NCBI GenBank assembly: GCA_046047615.1
Contig: JBJOHO010000083.1
Span: 1-64,000 of the forward strand
From: ZC4RG30 sp046047615
GTDB taxonomy: Bacteria; Pseudomonadota; Gammaproteobacteria; Steroidobacterales; Steroidobacteraceae
Direction of reading: 5' to 3'
DNA: 64,000 bases
The position numbers and the translations under genes are program-made. Positions within the stretch are counted from its first letter, which is position 1, and the number at the start of each line of letters is the position of its first letter. Below, in pieces: positions 25,375 through 34,449 of the stretch. The notes below the pieces were generated by a model. It saw nothing but the letters and a program-made list of their open reading frames with translations, was not told the DNA's origin and did not search any database.

Positions 25375-26739
25375 GTGACCGGGCATCCGTTGCTGGCGCG
25401 GGGCTACCGCGCGCGTTTTGTGCTGATCCTGTTCATGGTGTGCTTCTTCAACCTGGCGGACCGCACCGTGTTTTCGGTGCTGGCACCGGCGATCCGGGTC
25501 GACCTTGGCCTCAGCGACACACAGATCGGTCTGTTGCAGGGACTGGCGTTCGCGCTGCTCTACGGTGGCATGGGCATTCCGGTGGGCTGGCTGGCGGAGC
25601 GTTGCAACCGCGTGCGCATCATCGCCTTGGCCACTGCGTTCTGGTCCGTGGCCACCGCCTGTTCAGGGCTGGCGATGAACTTCGGCCAGATGCTGCTGAC
25701 ACGCATCGGCGTCGGCCTCGGAGAGGCCGGCTTCACCGCACCGACAAGTTCACTGGTGGCCGACCACTTCCCGCGGGAGCGGCGGGCCAGCGCCATGGCG
25801 CTCATCATGCTCGGACTGCCCATCGGCTCGATGGTGGGGGCACTGCTGGCGGGACTGATCGCCAGCCACTGGGACTGGCGCGTGGTGTTCATCGCCTTCG
25901 GCATCCCGGGTGTACTGATGGCGCTGGCCACCTGGACGGGCCTCACCGAACCTCCGCGTGGACTGGTCGAGGGCCGCACCACCAACGCGGCACACCGGCC
26001 CCCGAAGATGCGCGAGGCCTTGGCCCATCTCTGGCGGGTGCGCAGCCTGCGCTGGATCGTGATCGGCGGCGCAATCTGCTCCATCGGCATCCAGGGCGTG
26101 GCGCAGTTCATGGTGCTGTACTTCGTGCGCAGCTTCCAGCTGCCCATCGGTGCCGCCGGCGCCCTGTTCGGCGTCGTCTCCGGGGCCTCGTTGGCGGTGG
26201 GACTGGTGGCCGGGGCGTTCGGCACCGACCGCGCCTCGGCACGTGATCCGCGCTGGTGGGTGCTGGCACCCGCCGCGGCACTGTTGATGACCACCCTCTC
26301 GTTCGTCGTCGGCTTCCAGTCCGCGTCGCTCCCGCTGGCCGTAGGCCTGATCGCGCTGGGCTGCCTGGGGGCGATGATCCATTACGGCCCGACCATCGGC
26401 CTGCTGCAGAACCTCACGCCGGTGAACATGCGTTCTTCGGCATCGGCCATCTTCGCGATGGTCTACGCGCTGGCAGGTGCCGGCATCGGCCCGACCTTCG
26501 TCGGCACCGCCAGTGACCACCTCGCCACGGCCTCCTTCGGCCAGCAACCCTACGCCGCCCTGTGCCGCCCGGGTGCCACGGCAAGCGGATGGCTGGTGCC
26601 CTGCGCCCAGGCCGCCCGCGACGGCCTGGAAGGCGCCTTGACGCTGTGTGTGCTGGCCTACGCAGCAGCGGCCGTGTTCTATGCGCTGGCCGCGCGCACG
26701 CTGCGCCAGGACCTCAGCGCGGCGCCCAGCGTTCGATGA
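25375..26739 (+). CDS. MFS transporter, spinster-like
   Basis: 454 residues from a GTG at 25375 preceded by GGGGGGACA. It has twelve probable membrane helices. NLADRTVFSVLAPAIRVDLG and GLAFALLYGGMGIPVGWLAE, with PTSSLVADHFPRERRASAMA after helix 4, are typical of the spinster-like MFS group often found beside aromatic or terpenoid catabolic genes. It may import the substrate of the catabolic island that follows, but the specificity cannot be read from sequence. Its end overlaps the convergent esterase gene by 26 bases. Confidence 0.88.
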   Translation: MTGHPLLARGYRARFVLILFMVCFFNLADRTVFSVLAPAIRVDLGLSDTQIGLLQGLAFALLYGGMGIPVGWLAERCNRVRIIALATAFWSVATACSGLAMNFGQMLLTRIGVGLGEAGFTAPTSSLVADHFPRERRASAMALIMLGLPIGSMVGALLAGLIASHWDWRVVFIAFGIPGVLMALATWTGLTEPPRGLVEGRTTNAAHRPPKMREALAHLWRVRSLRWIVIGGAICSIGIQGVAQFMVLYFVRSFQLPIGAAGALFGVVSGASLAVGLVAGAFGTDRASARDPRWWVLAPAAALLMTTLSFVVGFQSASLPLAVGLIALGCLGAMIHYGPTIGLLQNLTPVNMRSSASAIFAMVYALAGAGIGPTFVGTASDHLATASFGQQPYAALCRPGATASGWLVPCAQAARDGLEGALTLCVLAYAAAAVFYALAARTLRQDLSAAPSVR

Positions 26740-27589
26740 AGGCCGCCACGCGTGGCCCAAGGTCGTCGTCGGGCGAGCCGATGGCCTGTGCCGGCGACAG
26801 ATGGTTGTGGCCGGCAAGGTACTCCAGCGGCGGATAGACGCCATGCCGCGCGTGCCACGCCTGCGCCAGCAGCAGGGCCTGGTGCTGGAAGTCACGCGCG
26901 TCGAACTCGCTGAGGGTGAACAACAGCGGCACGGAGGTGTCGAGCAAGCCTGCCGTGCAACGGGCGTCGGCAAGCACTGCAGGGTCATCGCCGTAGTAGG
27001 CCGCGTTCATCGCGCTGGGCGGCTGCGACACTGGATCGTGGATGCCGGAAACCAGGATGGCTCCCGCAAGGCCCGGCCCACCGGCCGGATGGAACCGTGC
27101 ATGGGCGACGTAGGCGCCCACATGGACCGCGCCAGCACTCTGGCCCATCAGGAACAGCGCCTGCGGATTGCCGCCCAGTGCCGCCATGTGCTGCTGCAGC
27201 CAGGCCACGGCCCGTGCCAGATCCTCGGGCCCGCTGGGCCAGCGATGCTGTGGCGCAAGGCGATAGGTGAGGGCCACGCCGATGAAGCCCTGCTGCGCCG
27301 CCCATTGGCCGACGTTGCCGAAGAACGGCGAACCCGGCACGGACTTGTTGCCCATGACGAAACCGCCGCCGTGCACGTACACCAGCACGGGTGCTCCTGC
27401 AGGTGTTCCCCGGCGGTAGACATCAAGGCGGTGCCGGTCATCCGGGCCATACGCCAGATCGCGCAGCACCTCCACGGAGTCGTCGATCGGCGCAGTACCC
27501 TGCGCCATCAGGGCCGACGTGCCCTGCAACATCGCCGGCACCAGCTCCGGTCCCAGGGCCTGCAGCTTCGCAGCGATCGACGGCCTCAT
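26714..27589 (-). CDS. Cytoplasmic alpha/beta hydrolase, HSL/BD-FAE type
   Basis: 291 residues from the ATG at 27589. The oxyanion motif YVHGGGFVMG, nucleophile elbow LMGQSAGAVHVG and a late LEYLAGHNHLSP histidine define a carboxylesterase of the hormone-sensitive-lipase/feruloyl-esterase-like group. No signal peptide. Its start overlaps the stop of the alcohol dehydrogenase gene (ATGA), so it is the last gene of the minus-strand catabolic unit, where it might open ester bonds of the substrate. Confidence 0.87.
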   Translation of the reverse strand: MRPSIAAKLQALGPELVPAMLQGTSALMAQGTAPIDDSVEVLRDLAYGPDDRHRLDVYRRGTPAGAPVLVYVHGGGFVMGNKSVPGSPFFGNVGQWAAQQGFIGVALTYRLAPQHRWPSGPEDLARAVAWLQQHMAALGGNPQALFLMGQSAGAVHVGAYVAHARFHPAGGPGLAGAILVSGIHDPVSQPPSAMNAAYYGDDPAVLADARCTAGLLDTSVPLLFTLSEFDARDFQHQALLLAQAWHARHGVYPPLEYLAGHNHLSPAQAIGSPDDDLGPRVAAFIERWAPR

Positions 27590-28686
27590 GGCTGGACTCC
27601 TTCCATCAGCAACACCGGCTTGATGACGCGCCCGTGGTGGACGTCGTCGAAGGCACGGGCGATATCGTTGAAACCATAGAACGTCAGCAGGCGGTCGAAG
27701 GGGAAGCGCCCCTGCTGCCAGTAATCGATGAGCTGCGGCAGGAACAGGCCAGGATGCGCATCGCCACCGAGGATGCCGCGCAGCTGCCGCCCCCCTGCGA
27801 GCATGGGGAACATCGAGGGCGACCACGCGCCGCGCGGCGCAGCCACGAAGCCCGCAGTGCCATTCATGGCCAGCACGTCCAGCGCCATGCTGTGCACGGC
27901 GGGCACGGTCGTCGTGTTGAGCGAGCAGCGCAGGCCCCGCCCGGTGACGCCCCTGATCTGCTTCACGGCGTCGTCGTCGGAATGCACGGCGTGCGTGGCC
28001 CCCAGCTCCTGCGCCAGCGCCAGCCGCCCGGGGTTCACATCCACCGCGACGATGTGCCGGGCGCCGACCAGCCGCGCCGCCATGACCGCCGACAGCCCGA
28101 CGCCGCCGACCCCGAAGATGGCGATGGAATCCCCGTAGCCGACGCGCAAGGCCTGGATGACCGCACCGGCACCGGTGACAACCCCACAGCTGAGCGGACC
28201 CAGCTTGTGCAGCGGCAACTCGCGCGCCACCTTCACTGCGGTGCGCTGCGGCACAAGGCAGTGGGACGCAAAGCTGGACTGGCCGAAGAAGTGGGAGTGC
28301 ACGGGCTCATCGCCACAACGCAGCGCCGTCGACCCATCGAGCCGCCGGCCCCCGAAACACAGCGGCATGGCGAGGTCGCAGTAGGTGGGACGGTTGTCCA
28401 GGCAACTCGGACACTGTCCGCAGGAGTTGCCGCTCAGGATGACGTGGTCGCCGACCTCGAAGCCGGTGACGCCGTCGCCCAGGGCATCGACGACGCCGGC
28501 CCCCTCGTGGCCCAGCACGATGGGCTGGGGCGCATGCCGTCCCGGATGCTCGTGCAGGTCCGTATGGCAGATGCCGGTGGCGACCAGGCGGATGCGCAGC
28601 TCGCCGCGGCGCGGCGCCTCGAGGTCCAGCGTCTCGAGACCGGGGGCGTCGCCGCTGCGACGGCTGACGGCAGCAATGATCTTCAT
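27586..28686 (-). CDS. Zinc-dependent alcohol dehydrogenase, aryl-alcohol type
   Basis: 366 residues from the ATG at 28686 (GTG at 28698 is the alternative). Catalytic zinc ligands are in ATGICHTDLHEH and VLGHEGAG; the four structural-zinc cysteines are in CGQCPSCLDNRPTYC. The Rossmann fold shows IAIFGVGGVGLSAVMAARL and IVAVDVNPGRL, with Asp after the second strand indicating NAD preference. It is similar in style to benzyl/aryl-alcohol dehydrogenases, which interconvert alcohol and aldehyde. Flanked by SnoaL-like and esterase genes with overlaps of a few bases. Confidence 0.92.
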   Translation of the reverse strand: MKIIAAVSRRSGDAPGLETLDLEAPRRGELRIRLVATGICHTDLHEHPGRHAPQPIVLGHEGAGVVDALGDGVTGFEVGDHVILSGNSCGQCPSCLDNRPTYCDLAMPLCFGGRRLDGSTALRCGDEPVHSHFFGQSSFASHCLVPQRTAVKVARELPLHKLGPLSCGVVTGAGAVIQALRVGYGDSIAIFGVGGVGLSAVMAARLVGARHIVAVDVNPGRLALAQELGATHAVHSDDDAVKQIRGVTGRGLRCSLNTTTVPAVHSMALDVLAMNGTAGFVAAPRGAWSPSMFPMLAGGRQLRGILGGDAHPGLFLPQLIDYWQQGRFPFDRLLTFYGFNDIARAFDDVHHGRVIKPVLLMEGVQP

Positions 28687-28690
28687 CGGC

Positions 28691-29197
28691 TCATCCACGC
28701 TTCAGGGGATTGGAGACGGGGGCCTGCGGCGGCTTGGCGATCTTCAGCTCCCCTTGCCAGGGGATGTCGTCCAGCTGCGTCCAGCCGTTGACGGACAGGC
28801 TCTGGAATTTCCAGGAACCTTCCTTGCGCGTGACGTGATCACGCCGCGTGCCGATGCCGAAGACGAAGTTCGTCTTGTAATCGACGCTGTGCTGCAGGAT
28901 CTGGAAAAAGCAGCGCACGTCGACCTCGCCCTCCTCGGCGCGAGGGTCCATGATGAAGGTGTTCATCAGGTGCTGGCGGCCGATCCACCAGTGCTGGCGG
29001 CCGTACCACAAGGACTTCAGGTTCTCGGCAATGGCCGCATGGCCCTGCACCTTGCCCTGCCAGAGATGGTCGAACCACGCATCCTCGGTGAAGGTGGACA
29101 GTGCCATGTCGAGGTCCGCGAGGTCGATGCCCCAGGCGTAGCGGGCATAGAGCTCCTGGATCTCGGCGCGGTCCAGTGCGGTCAGTTGCCAGCTCAT
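28691..29197 (-). CDS. SnoaL-like (NTF2 fold) protein
   Basis: 168 residues from the ATG at 29197, overlapping the stop of the aldehyde dehydrogenase gene (ATGA). The pattern ALDRAEIQELYARYAWGIDL then FTEDAWFDHLWQGKVQGHAA is the SnoaL_4-like opening with the conserved Tyr/Asp/His positions used in dehydratases and isomerases. No signal peptide, unlike the SnoaL-like protein at 22108-22635. Such proteins are frequent in steroid and aromatic degradation clusters. Exact reaction unknown. Confidence 0.85.
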   Translation of the reverse strand: MSWQLTALDRAEIQELYARYAWGIDLADLDMALSTFTEDAWFDHLWQGKVQGHAAIAENLKSLWYGRQHWWIGRQHLMNTFIMDPRAEEGEVDVRCFFQILQHSVDYKTNFVFGIGTRRDHVTRKEGSWKFQSLSVNGWTQLDDIPWQGELKIAKPPQAPVSNPLKRG

Positions 29198-30657
29198 GCA
29201 GGCGCTCCCTTGGGCAGGTGATGGTCGTTCTGGATGTCGGCCGGCTCGCCATGCTGGGTCAGCAGGGCCTTGCGGCGCAGGAAGCGCAGGATCGACTCCG
29301 GCCCCGTCCGCGAGCCGCCGCCGACACCCGAGAAGCCGAAGCTGTTCGTGCCGATGGTGCGGTTCTTGGCGAAGGTGAGGAAGGTGTCCTGCACGAACAC
29401 GGCACCGGCATTGACGCGCGCGGCGATCGGCAGGGCCTCGGCCTCGCTGCCGGCGATGACCGAAGCCGTCAAGCCGAAGCTCGTATCGTTGGCCAGCGCC
29501 ACGGCCTCGTCCACGGAGGAGAACTTCATCACCGGCAGGCACGGACCGAAAGTCTCGTCCTGCATGATCAGCATGTCGTGCGTGACGCCCGTGAGCACGG
29601 TGGGCCGCATGTAGAGGCCGCCGCCATGTTCTTCCACCTCGCCACCCGAGAGCACGCGGGCGCCCTTGGCCACGGCATCGGCGATGTGCCGCTGCACGAT
29701 GCCGGCCTGTGGCGCGAACGTGAAGGGATGCAGGTGCCCCGCGCGCGGGTCATTGCAGTTCAGCCTCACCTCACGGGCCTTTTCGACGAGGCGTGCGACG
29801 AAGGCGTCGTGGATGCGCGCGTCCACATAGATGCGCTCGACCGAGAAGCAGACCATGCCATTGGCATGGGCCGCACCGCGCAGCACGGCCGTGGTGGCAC
29901 GCTCGATGTCCGCCGTCGCCGTGACGATGACCGGGTCCTTGCCACCCAATTCGAGGAAGCAGGGAATGAGGCGTTCGGCACAGTGCACGGCAATCTTGCG
30001 CCCCGTGGGCACGCTGCCGGTGAAACACACGACATCGGCCTGGTCGATCACGGCCTTGCCGGTTTCGGCGTCACCGGTCACGAAGTCGAAGACGGCCGCC
30101 AGTTCAGGCACCGCGCGCACACTGTCGAACAGAGGGCCGGTGAACCGTGGCGTGATTTCGCTGGGCTTCAGCAGCACGGCGCAACCCGCGAACAGTGCCG
30201 GCACGGCGTCGAGCAGCGCCAGCATCATGGGGGCGTTCCACGGGCTGATGACGCCGCACAGCGGAAAGGCCACGAACTGCGTGCGCACCTCGACGCTGGG
30301 CATGGCGCGCGACGGCCCGTTGTAGCTGGCTTTTTCCAGGGCGCCCGCCGCGTCCTCCAGCCAGCCGCCGATGTTGCCCATCGTAATGAAGCCTTGCAGG
30401 TACGAGGTGTGGCAGCCGCCGGTGTCCTCCGCATCCGCCTCGGCGATGGCTGCGGCGCGCTTGCGCACCTCCGCAAGCCATCGGGCCATGACCGCAGAGC
30501 GGCCCGCCAGGCCGAGTGCCGCCCACGCCGGCTGGTTGGCGCGCAGCCGCGCAGCGGCGGCGGCAACCTCTGTCGCTGCCGCAACGGGCAGTTCGAAGTC
30601 GATGGTCCCGGTCCGTGGGTTGCGGACGGGAATCCTGCGCAGCGGTGCTGCAGTCAT
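29194..30657 (-). CDS. Aldehyde dehydrogenase of the catabolic island
   Basis: 487 residues. Landmarks: GVISPWNAPMMLALLDAVPAL, VLLKPSEITPRF, FTGSVPTGRKI, the general base in CFLELGGKDP and the catalytic cysteine in ANGMVCFSVERIYVD; the family's conserved Gly-Gln before the cysteine is Met-Val here. The end has FGFSGVGGGSRTG. It probably oxidises an aldehyde formed by the divergent carotenoid/stilbene oxygenase or by the alcohol dehydrogenase. It differs strongly from the aldehyde dehydrogenase at 10587-12080. The ATG has AGGGGG upstream and lies 60 bases from the oxygenase start. Confidence 0.92.
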   Translation of the reverse strand: MTAAPLRRIPVRNPRTGTIDFELPVAAATEVAAAAARLRANQPAWAALGLAGRSAVMARWLAEVRKRAAAIAEADAEDTGGCHTSYLQGFITMGNIGGWLEDAAGALEKASYNGPSRAMPSVEVRTQFVAFPLCGVISPWNAPMMLALLDAVPALFAGCAVLLKPSEITPRFTGPLFDSVRAVPELAAVFDFVTGDAETGKAVIDQADVVCFTGSVPTGRKIAVHCAERLIPCFLELGGKDPVIVTATADIERATTAVLRGAAHANGMVCFSVERIYVDARIHDAFVARLVEKAREVRLNCNDPRAGHLHPFTFAPQAGIVQRHIADAVAKGARVLSGGEVEEHGGGLYMRPTVLTGVTHDMLIMQDETFGPCLPVMKFSSVDEAVALANDTSFGLTASVIAGSEAEALPIAARVNAGAVFVQDTFLTFAKNRTIGTNSFGFSGVGGGSRTGPESILRFLRRKALLTQHGEPADIQNDHHLPKGAPA

Positions 30658-30717
30658 GTGTGTACCCCCTGTGTTGTAGGATCAGGCCACGACACCGGAG
30701 AAGACAAGGGGGAAGAC

Positions 30718-32136
30718 ATGCCGGAGCCATTCGTCCAGGCGCTGAGTTTCTACGGCACGCAGAAGCCCTTCCGCTTCGAGGCCGATGTCTTCGACTGCGA
30801 GGTGCTGGGCGAACTGCCCGCTGCGCTCGAGGGCTCGTACTACCGCTGTGGCGCCGACCGGGCCTACCCCACGCTGCAGGGCGACGTCATCCTCAACGGC
30901 GACGGCATGGCCTCGGTGTTCCATATCAGCGGCGGCAAAGTCGATTTCCGCTGCCGCTATGTGAAGACCGGGCGTTACCTGGCCGAGCGCAAGGCGCGGC
31001 GGCGCCTGGCGGGCAAGTACCGCAATGGCGTGACGGATGACCCTGCGCTGGCCGGCGTGGACCGTGACAACACGGGCAACACCAGTGCGTTCTGGCACCA
31101 CGGACGCCTGTTCGCGCTGCGCGAGGACTCCATCGCCACCGAACTGGACCCCGACACACTCGAGACGCGTGGCGCACCGGCCTTCAAGGCAGACCTGCTG
31201 ACCAGGACCATGACCGCCCACCCGAAGATCGACCCCGTGACGGGCGAGTGGTGGAGCTACGGACAGTTCTGCCACAAGCAGTATCGCAACGAGATGGCCT
31301 TGACCGTGATCGACGCCCGCGGGCGCGTGGTGCGCCAGGAAGAATTGGTGATGCCCTATCCGGGGGTCTGCCATGACTTCGCCCTGACCCGCGAGCACGT
31401 GGTCTTCACGGTGATGCCCCTCACGGTGGATCTGCAACGCGTGCGCGCCGGCGGGGACTTCTACGCCTGGGACCCATCGCTGCAGCCCATGTACGGGATC
31501 ATGCCGCGCAGCGGCACCACCGCCGACATCCGCTGGTATGCAGTGCCCGGCGCGATGATCGCGCACTTCATGAACGCCTGGTCCGAGGGCAGCAAGGTGT
31601 TCGTCGACGGCTTCGCCGCACCCGGCAACAGCTTCGCGTTCTTCAAGGATGTCCACGGCAACCCCACGCCCAACGCCGTGGGAGACAGCTGCCTGACGCG
31701 CCTGAGCTTCGATCTGGACAGCGCGTCCAGCACGGCCGGCTTCACGCCTTTCGCCGGAGCGATCGGCGAGATGCCCAAGATGGATGACCGTCGCGCCCTG
31801 CAGCCGTACCGCTACGGCTGGCACAAGACGGTGGAAGGCCTGGCGATGATCGACTGGCAGACCGGCGGTCGCCGCAGCCACCCGCTGCTCAAGACGGACA
31901 ATCCCGGCCTGTCGCAGGAGCCGGTATTCGTGCCGCGGACGCCCGAGGCCCCGGAAGGCGATGGTTACATCGTGTCGGTCGTGAACCGGGTGCGCGAAAA
32001 CCTCGCCGAACTGCACGTGCTCGATACGCGTGACTTCGAGGGCGCGCCGGTGGCGCGCGTGCGCCTGCCCTTCAACCTGCCGATGAGCTTCCATGGCTGC
32101 TTCGTGCCCCGCAGCGGGGCACAGCTGCCGCGCTGA
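30718..32136 (+). CDS. Carotenoid oxygenase family dioxygenase (possibly stilbene-cleaving)
   Basis: 472 residues from the ATG at 30718, after AAGGGGGAAG. This family uses a non-haem Fe(II) held by four histidines to split a C=C bond into two aldehydes/ketones. The four candidate histidine contexts are all present: TMTAHPKID, YPGVCHDFALT, AMIAHFMNAW and MSFHGCFVP. The opening GELPAALEGSYYRCGADRAYP is typical. The size and the lack of a signal peptide fit the bacterial lignostilbene-dioxygenase or apocarotenoid-cleaving branches; sequence alone does not separate them. Its product aldehyde could feed the divergent aldehyde dehydrogenase. The stop abuts the stop of the Rieske gene. Confidence 0.92.
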   Translation: MPEPFVQALSFYGTQKPFRFEADVFDCEVLGELPAALEGSYYRCGADRAYPTLQGDVILNGDGMASVFHISGGKVDFRCRYVKTGRYLAERKARRRLAGKYRNGVTDDPALAGVDRDNTGNTSAFWHHGRLFALREDSIATELDPDTLETRGAPAFKADLLTRTMTAHPKIDPVTGEWWSYGQFCHKQYRNEMALTVIDARGRVVRQEELVMPYPGVCHDFALTREHVVFTVMPLTVDLQRVRAGGDFYAWDPSLQPMYGIMPRSGTTADIRWYAVPGAMIAHFMNAWSEGSKVFVDGFAAPGNSFAFFKDVHGNPTPNAVGDSCLTRLSFDLDSASSTAGFTPFAGAIGEMPKMDDRRALQPYRYGWHKTVEGLAMIDWQTGGRRSHPLLKTDNPGLSQEPVFVPRTPEAPEGDGYIVSVVNRVRENLAELHVLDTRDFEGAPVARVRLPFNLPMSFHGCFVPRSGAQLPR

Positions 32137-32484
32137 TCAGGCCTGCGCCGGGACAAGCCCGTGTGGCGGCAGCACCACGCCCAGCCACCCGTCGCGCGCT
32201 TCGGGCCGGTACACCTGCAGCCCGCGGCAGGGACCCTCGGTGTAGTAGGTGCAGGCGCCGCTGCCGAGGTCGAAGCGGTAACCGTGCATGTCGCAGCGCA
32301 ATTCGCCGCCGACAACACGCGAACGGGCCAGCGGGTGGCCGGCATGCGGGCAGAAGCCTTCGAGCAGGTGGGGAACGCCATCGTGCTGCACGAGGACCAG
32401 TTCCAGCCCCTGCACGGTGAAGACGGCGTAGTAGCCGTCGCGCAGGCGCTCCACGCGCTCGAGCGGGTGGAAGCCGGCGTCCAT
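32137..32484 (-). CDS. Rieske [2Fe-2S] ferredoxin
   Basis: 115 residues. The cluster ligands are in EGFCPHAGHPLAR (Cys, His) and LRCDMHGYRFDL (Cys, His), the CxH-x16-CxxH pattern of Rieske ferredoxins. It would carry electrons to an oxygenase. No oxygenase alpha subunit or reductase gene is visible nearby, so the partner is elsewhere or unusual. The ATG at 32484 shares one base with the stop of the DUF3297 gene (TGATG). Confidence 0.9.
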   Translation of the reverse strand: MDAGFHPLERVERLRDGYYAVFTVQGLELVLVQHDGVPHLLEGFCPHAGHPLARSRVVGGELRCDMHGYRFDLGSGACTYYTEGPCRGLQVYRPEARDGWLGVVLPPHGLVPAQA

Positions 32485-32720
32485 CAATCCTTGAAGAACG
32501 GTTCGACCTTGCCCTTGAACAGCAAGGTCAACGGCCGGCCGCGGCGGTCGACCGTCTTGCCGACGGCCGCGCGGATCCAGCCCTCGGAGATGCAGTACTC
32601 CTCGACATTGGTGCGTTCCACGCCATTGAGGCGGATGCCGATGTTCCGCTCCAGCAGCGTGCCGTCGAAATGGGGACTGGCGGGATCAACACTCAGGCGG
32701 TCGGGGAAGTTATCGGTCAC
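32484..32720 (-). CDS. DUF3297 family small protein
   Basis: 78 residues from a GTG at 32720. The text LSVDPASPHFDGTLLERNIG, with ISEGWIRAAVGKTVDRRGRP and ending KGKVEPFFKD, matches the DUF3297 family of small conserved proteobacterial proteins. Function unknown. It is coupled to the Rieske gene and divergent from the aminotransferase gene. A much longer open frame continues upstream, but only this part looks protein-like. Confidence 0.82.
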   Translation of the reverse strand: MTDNFPDRLSVDPASPHFDGTLLERNIGIRLNGVERTNVEEYCISEGWIRAAVGKTVDRRGRPLTLLFKGKVEPFFKD

Positions 32721-32837
32721 ATCGGCTCTCCACGTGTGACGCAAGACTATATAACGGCGGCCCCGGGCCGTCGCGCCAAGGCGGCGTGATAGATTCCGCG
32801 TCCTTCTCCCCGTCACTGCCGCCGCCATGGAGGCCCC

Positions 32838-33965
32838 GTGCCCGGACTGCTCACCACCGTCGATCCCGACGGGCTGCTCGAATTCTCGGTCGTGTTCACC
32901 GACCGCTCGCTCAACCACATGTCGAAGCGCTTCGTCGGCGTGATGCAGGAAGTGTTGGGCACGCTCAAATCCGTCTACAACGCACAGACGGCGGTCGTCG
33001 TACCGGGTGGCGGCACCTTCGGCATGGAGGCGGTCGCGCGCCAGTTCGCCAACCGCGAGAAGGTGCTGATCGTCCGCAACGGCTGGTTCAGCTTCCGCTG
33101 GACGCAGATCATCGAGGCCGGTGGCCTGGCCAGCGGTGGCGTCGTCGTCTGCCAGGCGCGCCGCCAGGGCGAGGGCCCGCAGGCGCCGTTCGCGCCCTGC
33201 CCCGCCGAGGACGTGGCAGCGGCCATCCGCGCCGAGAGGCCGCGCGTGGTGTTCGCACCGCACGTGGAAACCTCCGCGGGCATCCTGCTCAGCGACGACT
33301 ACCTGCGCACCGTGGGCGCGGCTGCGCGCGAGGTCGGGGCCCTGTTCGTGCTCGACTGTGTCGCCTCCGGCGCGCTGTGGGTCGACATGCAGGCCGTGGG
33401 GGTCGACATCCTCATCTCCGCGCCGCAGAAGGGCTGGAGCAGCACGCCCTGCGCCGCACTGGTGATGCTGGGCGCACGTGCCCGCGAGGCCATCGACGCC
33501 ACGCAGAGCTCCAGCTTCGCCGCCGATCTCAAGAAGTGGATGCAGATCGCCGAGGGCTACGAGAAGGGACAGCACGCCTACCACGCCACCATGCCGACGG
33601 ACGGTCTGGTGACCCTGCGCGACACCATGCGCGAGATGCAGGCCTACGGCTTCGAGAAGCTCCGCGCGGAGCAGATCGAACTCGGGACCCGCGTGCGTGC
33701 ACTGCTTGAATCCCGCGGCTATCCCAGTGTCGCCGCGGAAGGCTGGAAGGCCTCGGGCGTCGTGGTCAGCTACACCACCGACCCGGACATCCAGAGCGGC
33801 CGCAAGTTCATCGCGGCCGGCCTGCAGACGGCCTCGGGCGTCCCCCTGCAATGCGGCGAAGGCCCGGATTTCCGCAGCTTCCGCATCGGCCTGTTCGGCC
33901 TCGACAAGTGGCACGACGTGGAGCGCACCGTCGGCCACCTGGCGGCGGCGCTCGACGCGCTCTGA
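32838..33965 (+). CDS. Class V aminotransferase (alanine-glyoxylate/serine-pyruvate type)
   Basis: 375 residues from a GTG at 32838. It is a PLP enzyme of fold type I: VVPGGGTFGMEAVARQF opening, VFAPHVETSAGIL, DCVASGALWVDMQAVGVDIL with the PLP-binding Asp, and SAPQKGWSSTP with the Schiff-base lysine. It probably moves amino groups between alanine or serine and glyoxylate or pyruvate. The upstream 117-base gap is shared with the divergent DUF3297 gene and contains the AT-rich element TATATAAC near 32748. It ends next to the convergent DUF6644-like gene. Confidence 0.9.
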   Translation: MPGLLTTVDPDGLLEFSVVFTDRSLNHMSKRFVGVMQEVLGTLKSVYNAQTAVVVPGGGTFGMEAVARQFANREKVLIVRNGWFSFRWTQIIEAGGLASGGVVVCQARRQGEGPQAPFAPCPAEDVAAAIRAERPRVVFAPHVETSAGILLSDDYLRTVGAAAREVGALFVLDCVASGALWVDMQAVGVDILISAPQKGWSSTPCAALVMLGARAREAIDATQSSSFAADLKKWMQIAEGYEKGQHAYHATMPTDGLVTLRDTMREMQAYGFEKLRAEQIELGTRVRALLESRGYPSVAAEGWKASGVVVSYTTDPDIQSGRKFIAAGLQTASGVPLQCGEGPDFRSFRIGLFGLDKWHDVERTVGHLAAALDAL

Positions 33966-33966
33966 G

Positions 33967-34449
33967 TCAGCACCACGGGCACCAGTCGTAGGCGGGTGGC
34001 CGGAAGGCCGTGATCACCCGCCCCAGGGCAACCACGCCGAGCCAGGCAGACAGCGACACCGCGGCGCAAACGCGGGCGGTCCATGACGGCAGGCCACCGG
34101 GGCCTGCCGCCCAGGTGCGTCGCGCAGCGACCGCGTGGAACAGCACCATGTTGAGCCCCGCCACCAGCAGCAGGCCCATCTTCAGCAGGAAGGCCGGGTT
34201 GTGCAGGTACTGGTTCGGCGCGGTGACCACGAACAGCGCACCGGTCGTGGCACACAACGCAAAGCCGCCCACACCAACCGGCAACAGGCGGCGCCACGCG
34301 GCGAGGTCGACGTGCCGCGCGACGCCCAGCATGCGCAGGTCGAGGAAGCCCACCACGCCGAACAGCAGGCACATGCCGATGAAGTGCAGCGCCTCGGCCA
34401 CTGGCCATCCCCAGGGCGTGGTCATCAGCCCGTAGATGACGGCCCGCAT
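33967..34449 (-). CDS. DUF6644-like membrane protein
   Basis: 160 residues with about five hydrophobic helices. PVAEALHFIGMCLLFGVVG followed by DLRMLGVARHVDLAAWRRLL is typical of the DUF6644/DUF2214-like group of small multi-helix proteins that carry conserved membrane histidines, possibly for haem b. Its ATG shares one base with the stop of the upstream paralogue (TGATG). Function unknown. Confidence 0.75.
   Translation of the reverse strand: MRAVIYGLMTTPWGWPVAEALHFIGMCLLFGVVGFLDLRMLGVARHVDLAAWRRLLPVGVGGFALCATTGALFVVTAPNQYLHNPAFLLKMGLLLVAGLNMVLFHAVAARRTWAAGPGGLPSWTARVCAAVSLSAWLGVVALGRVITAFRPPAYDWCPWC

Noticed and set aside
32721..33938. Long in-frame extension of the DUF3297 gene to 33938
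   Set aside because: The extension is antisense to the aminotransferase gene and lacks protein-like composition; the family is about 80 residues long.
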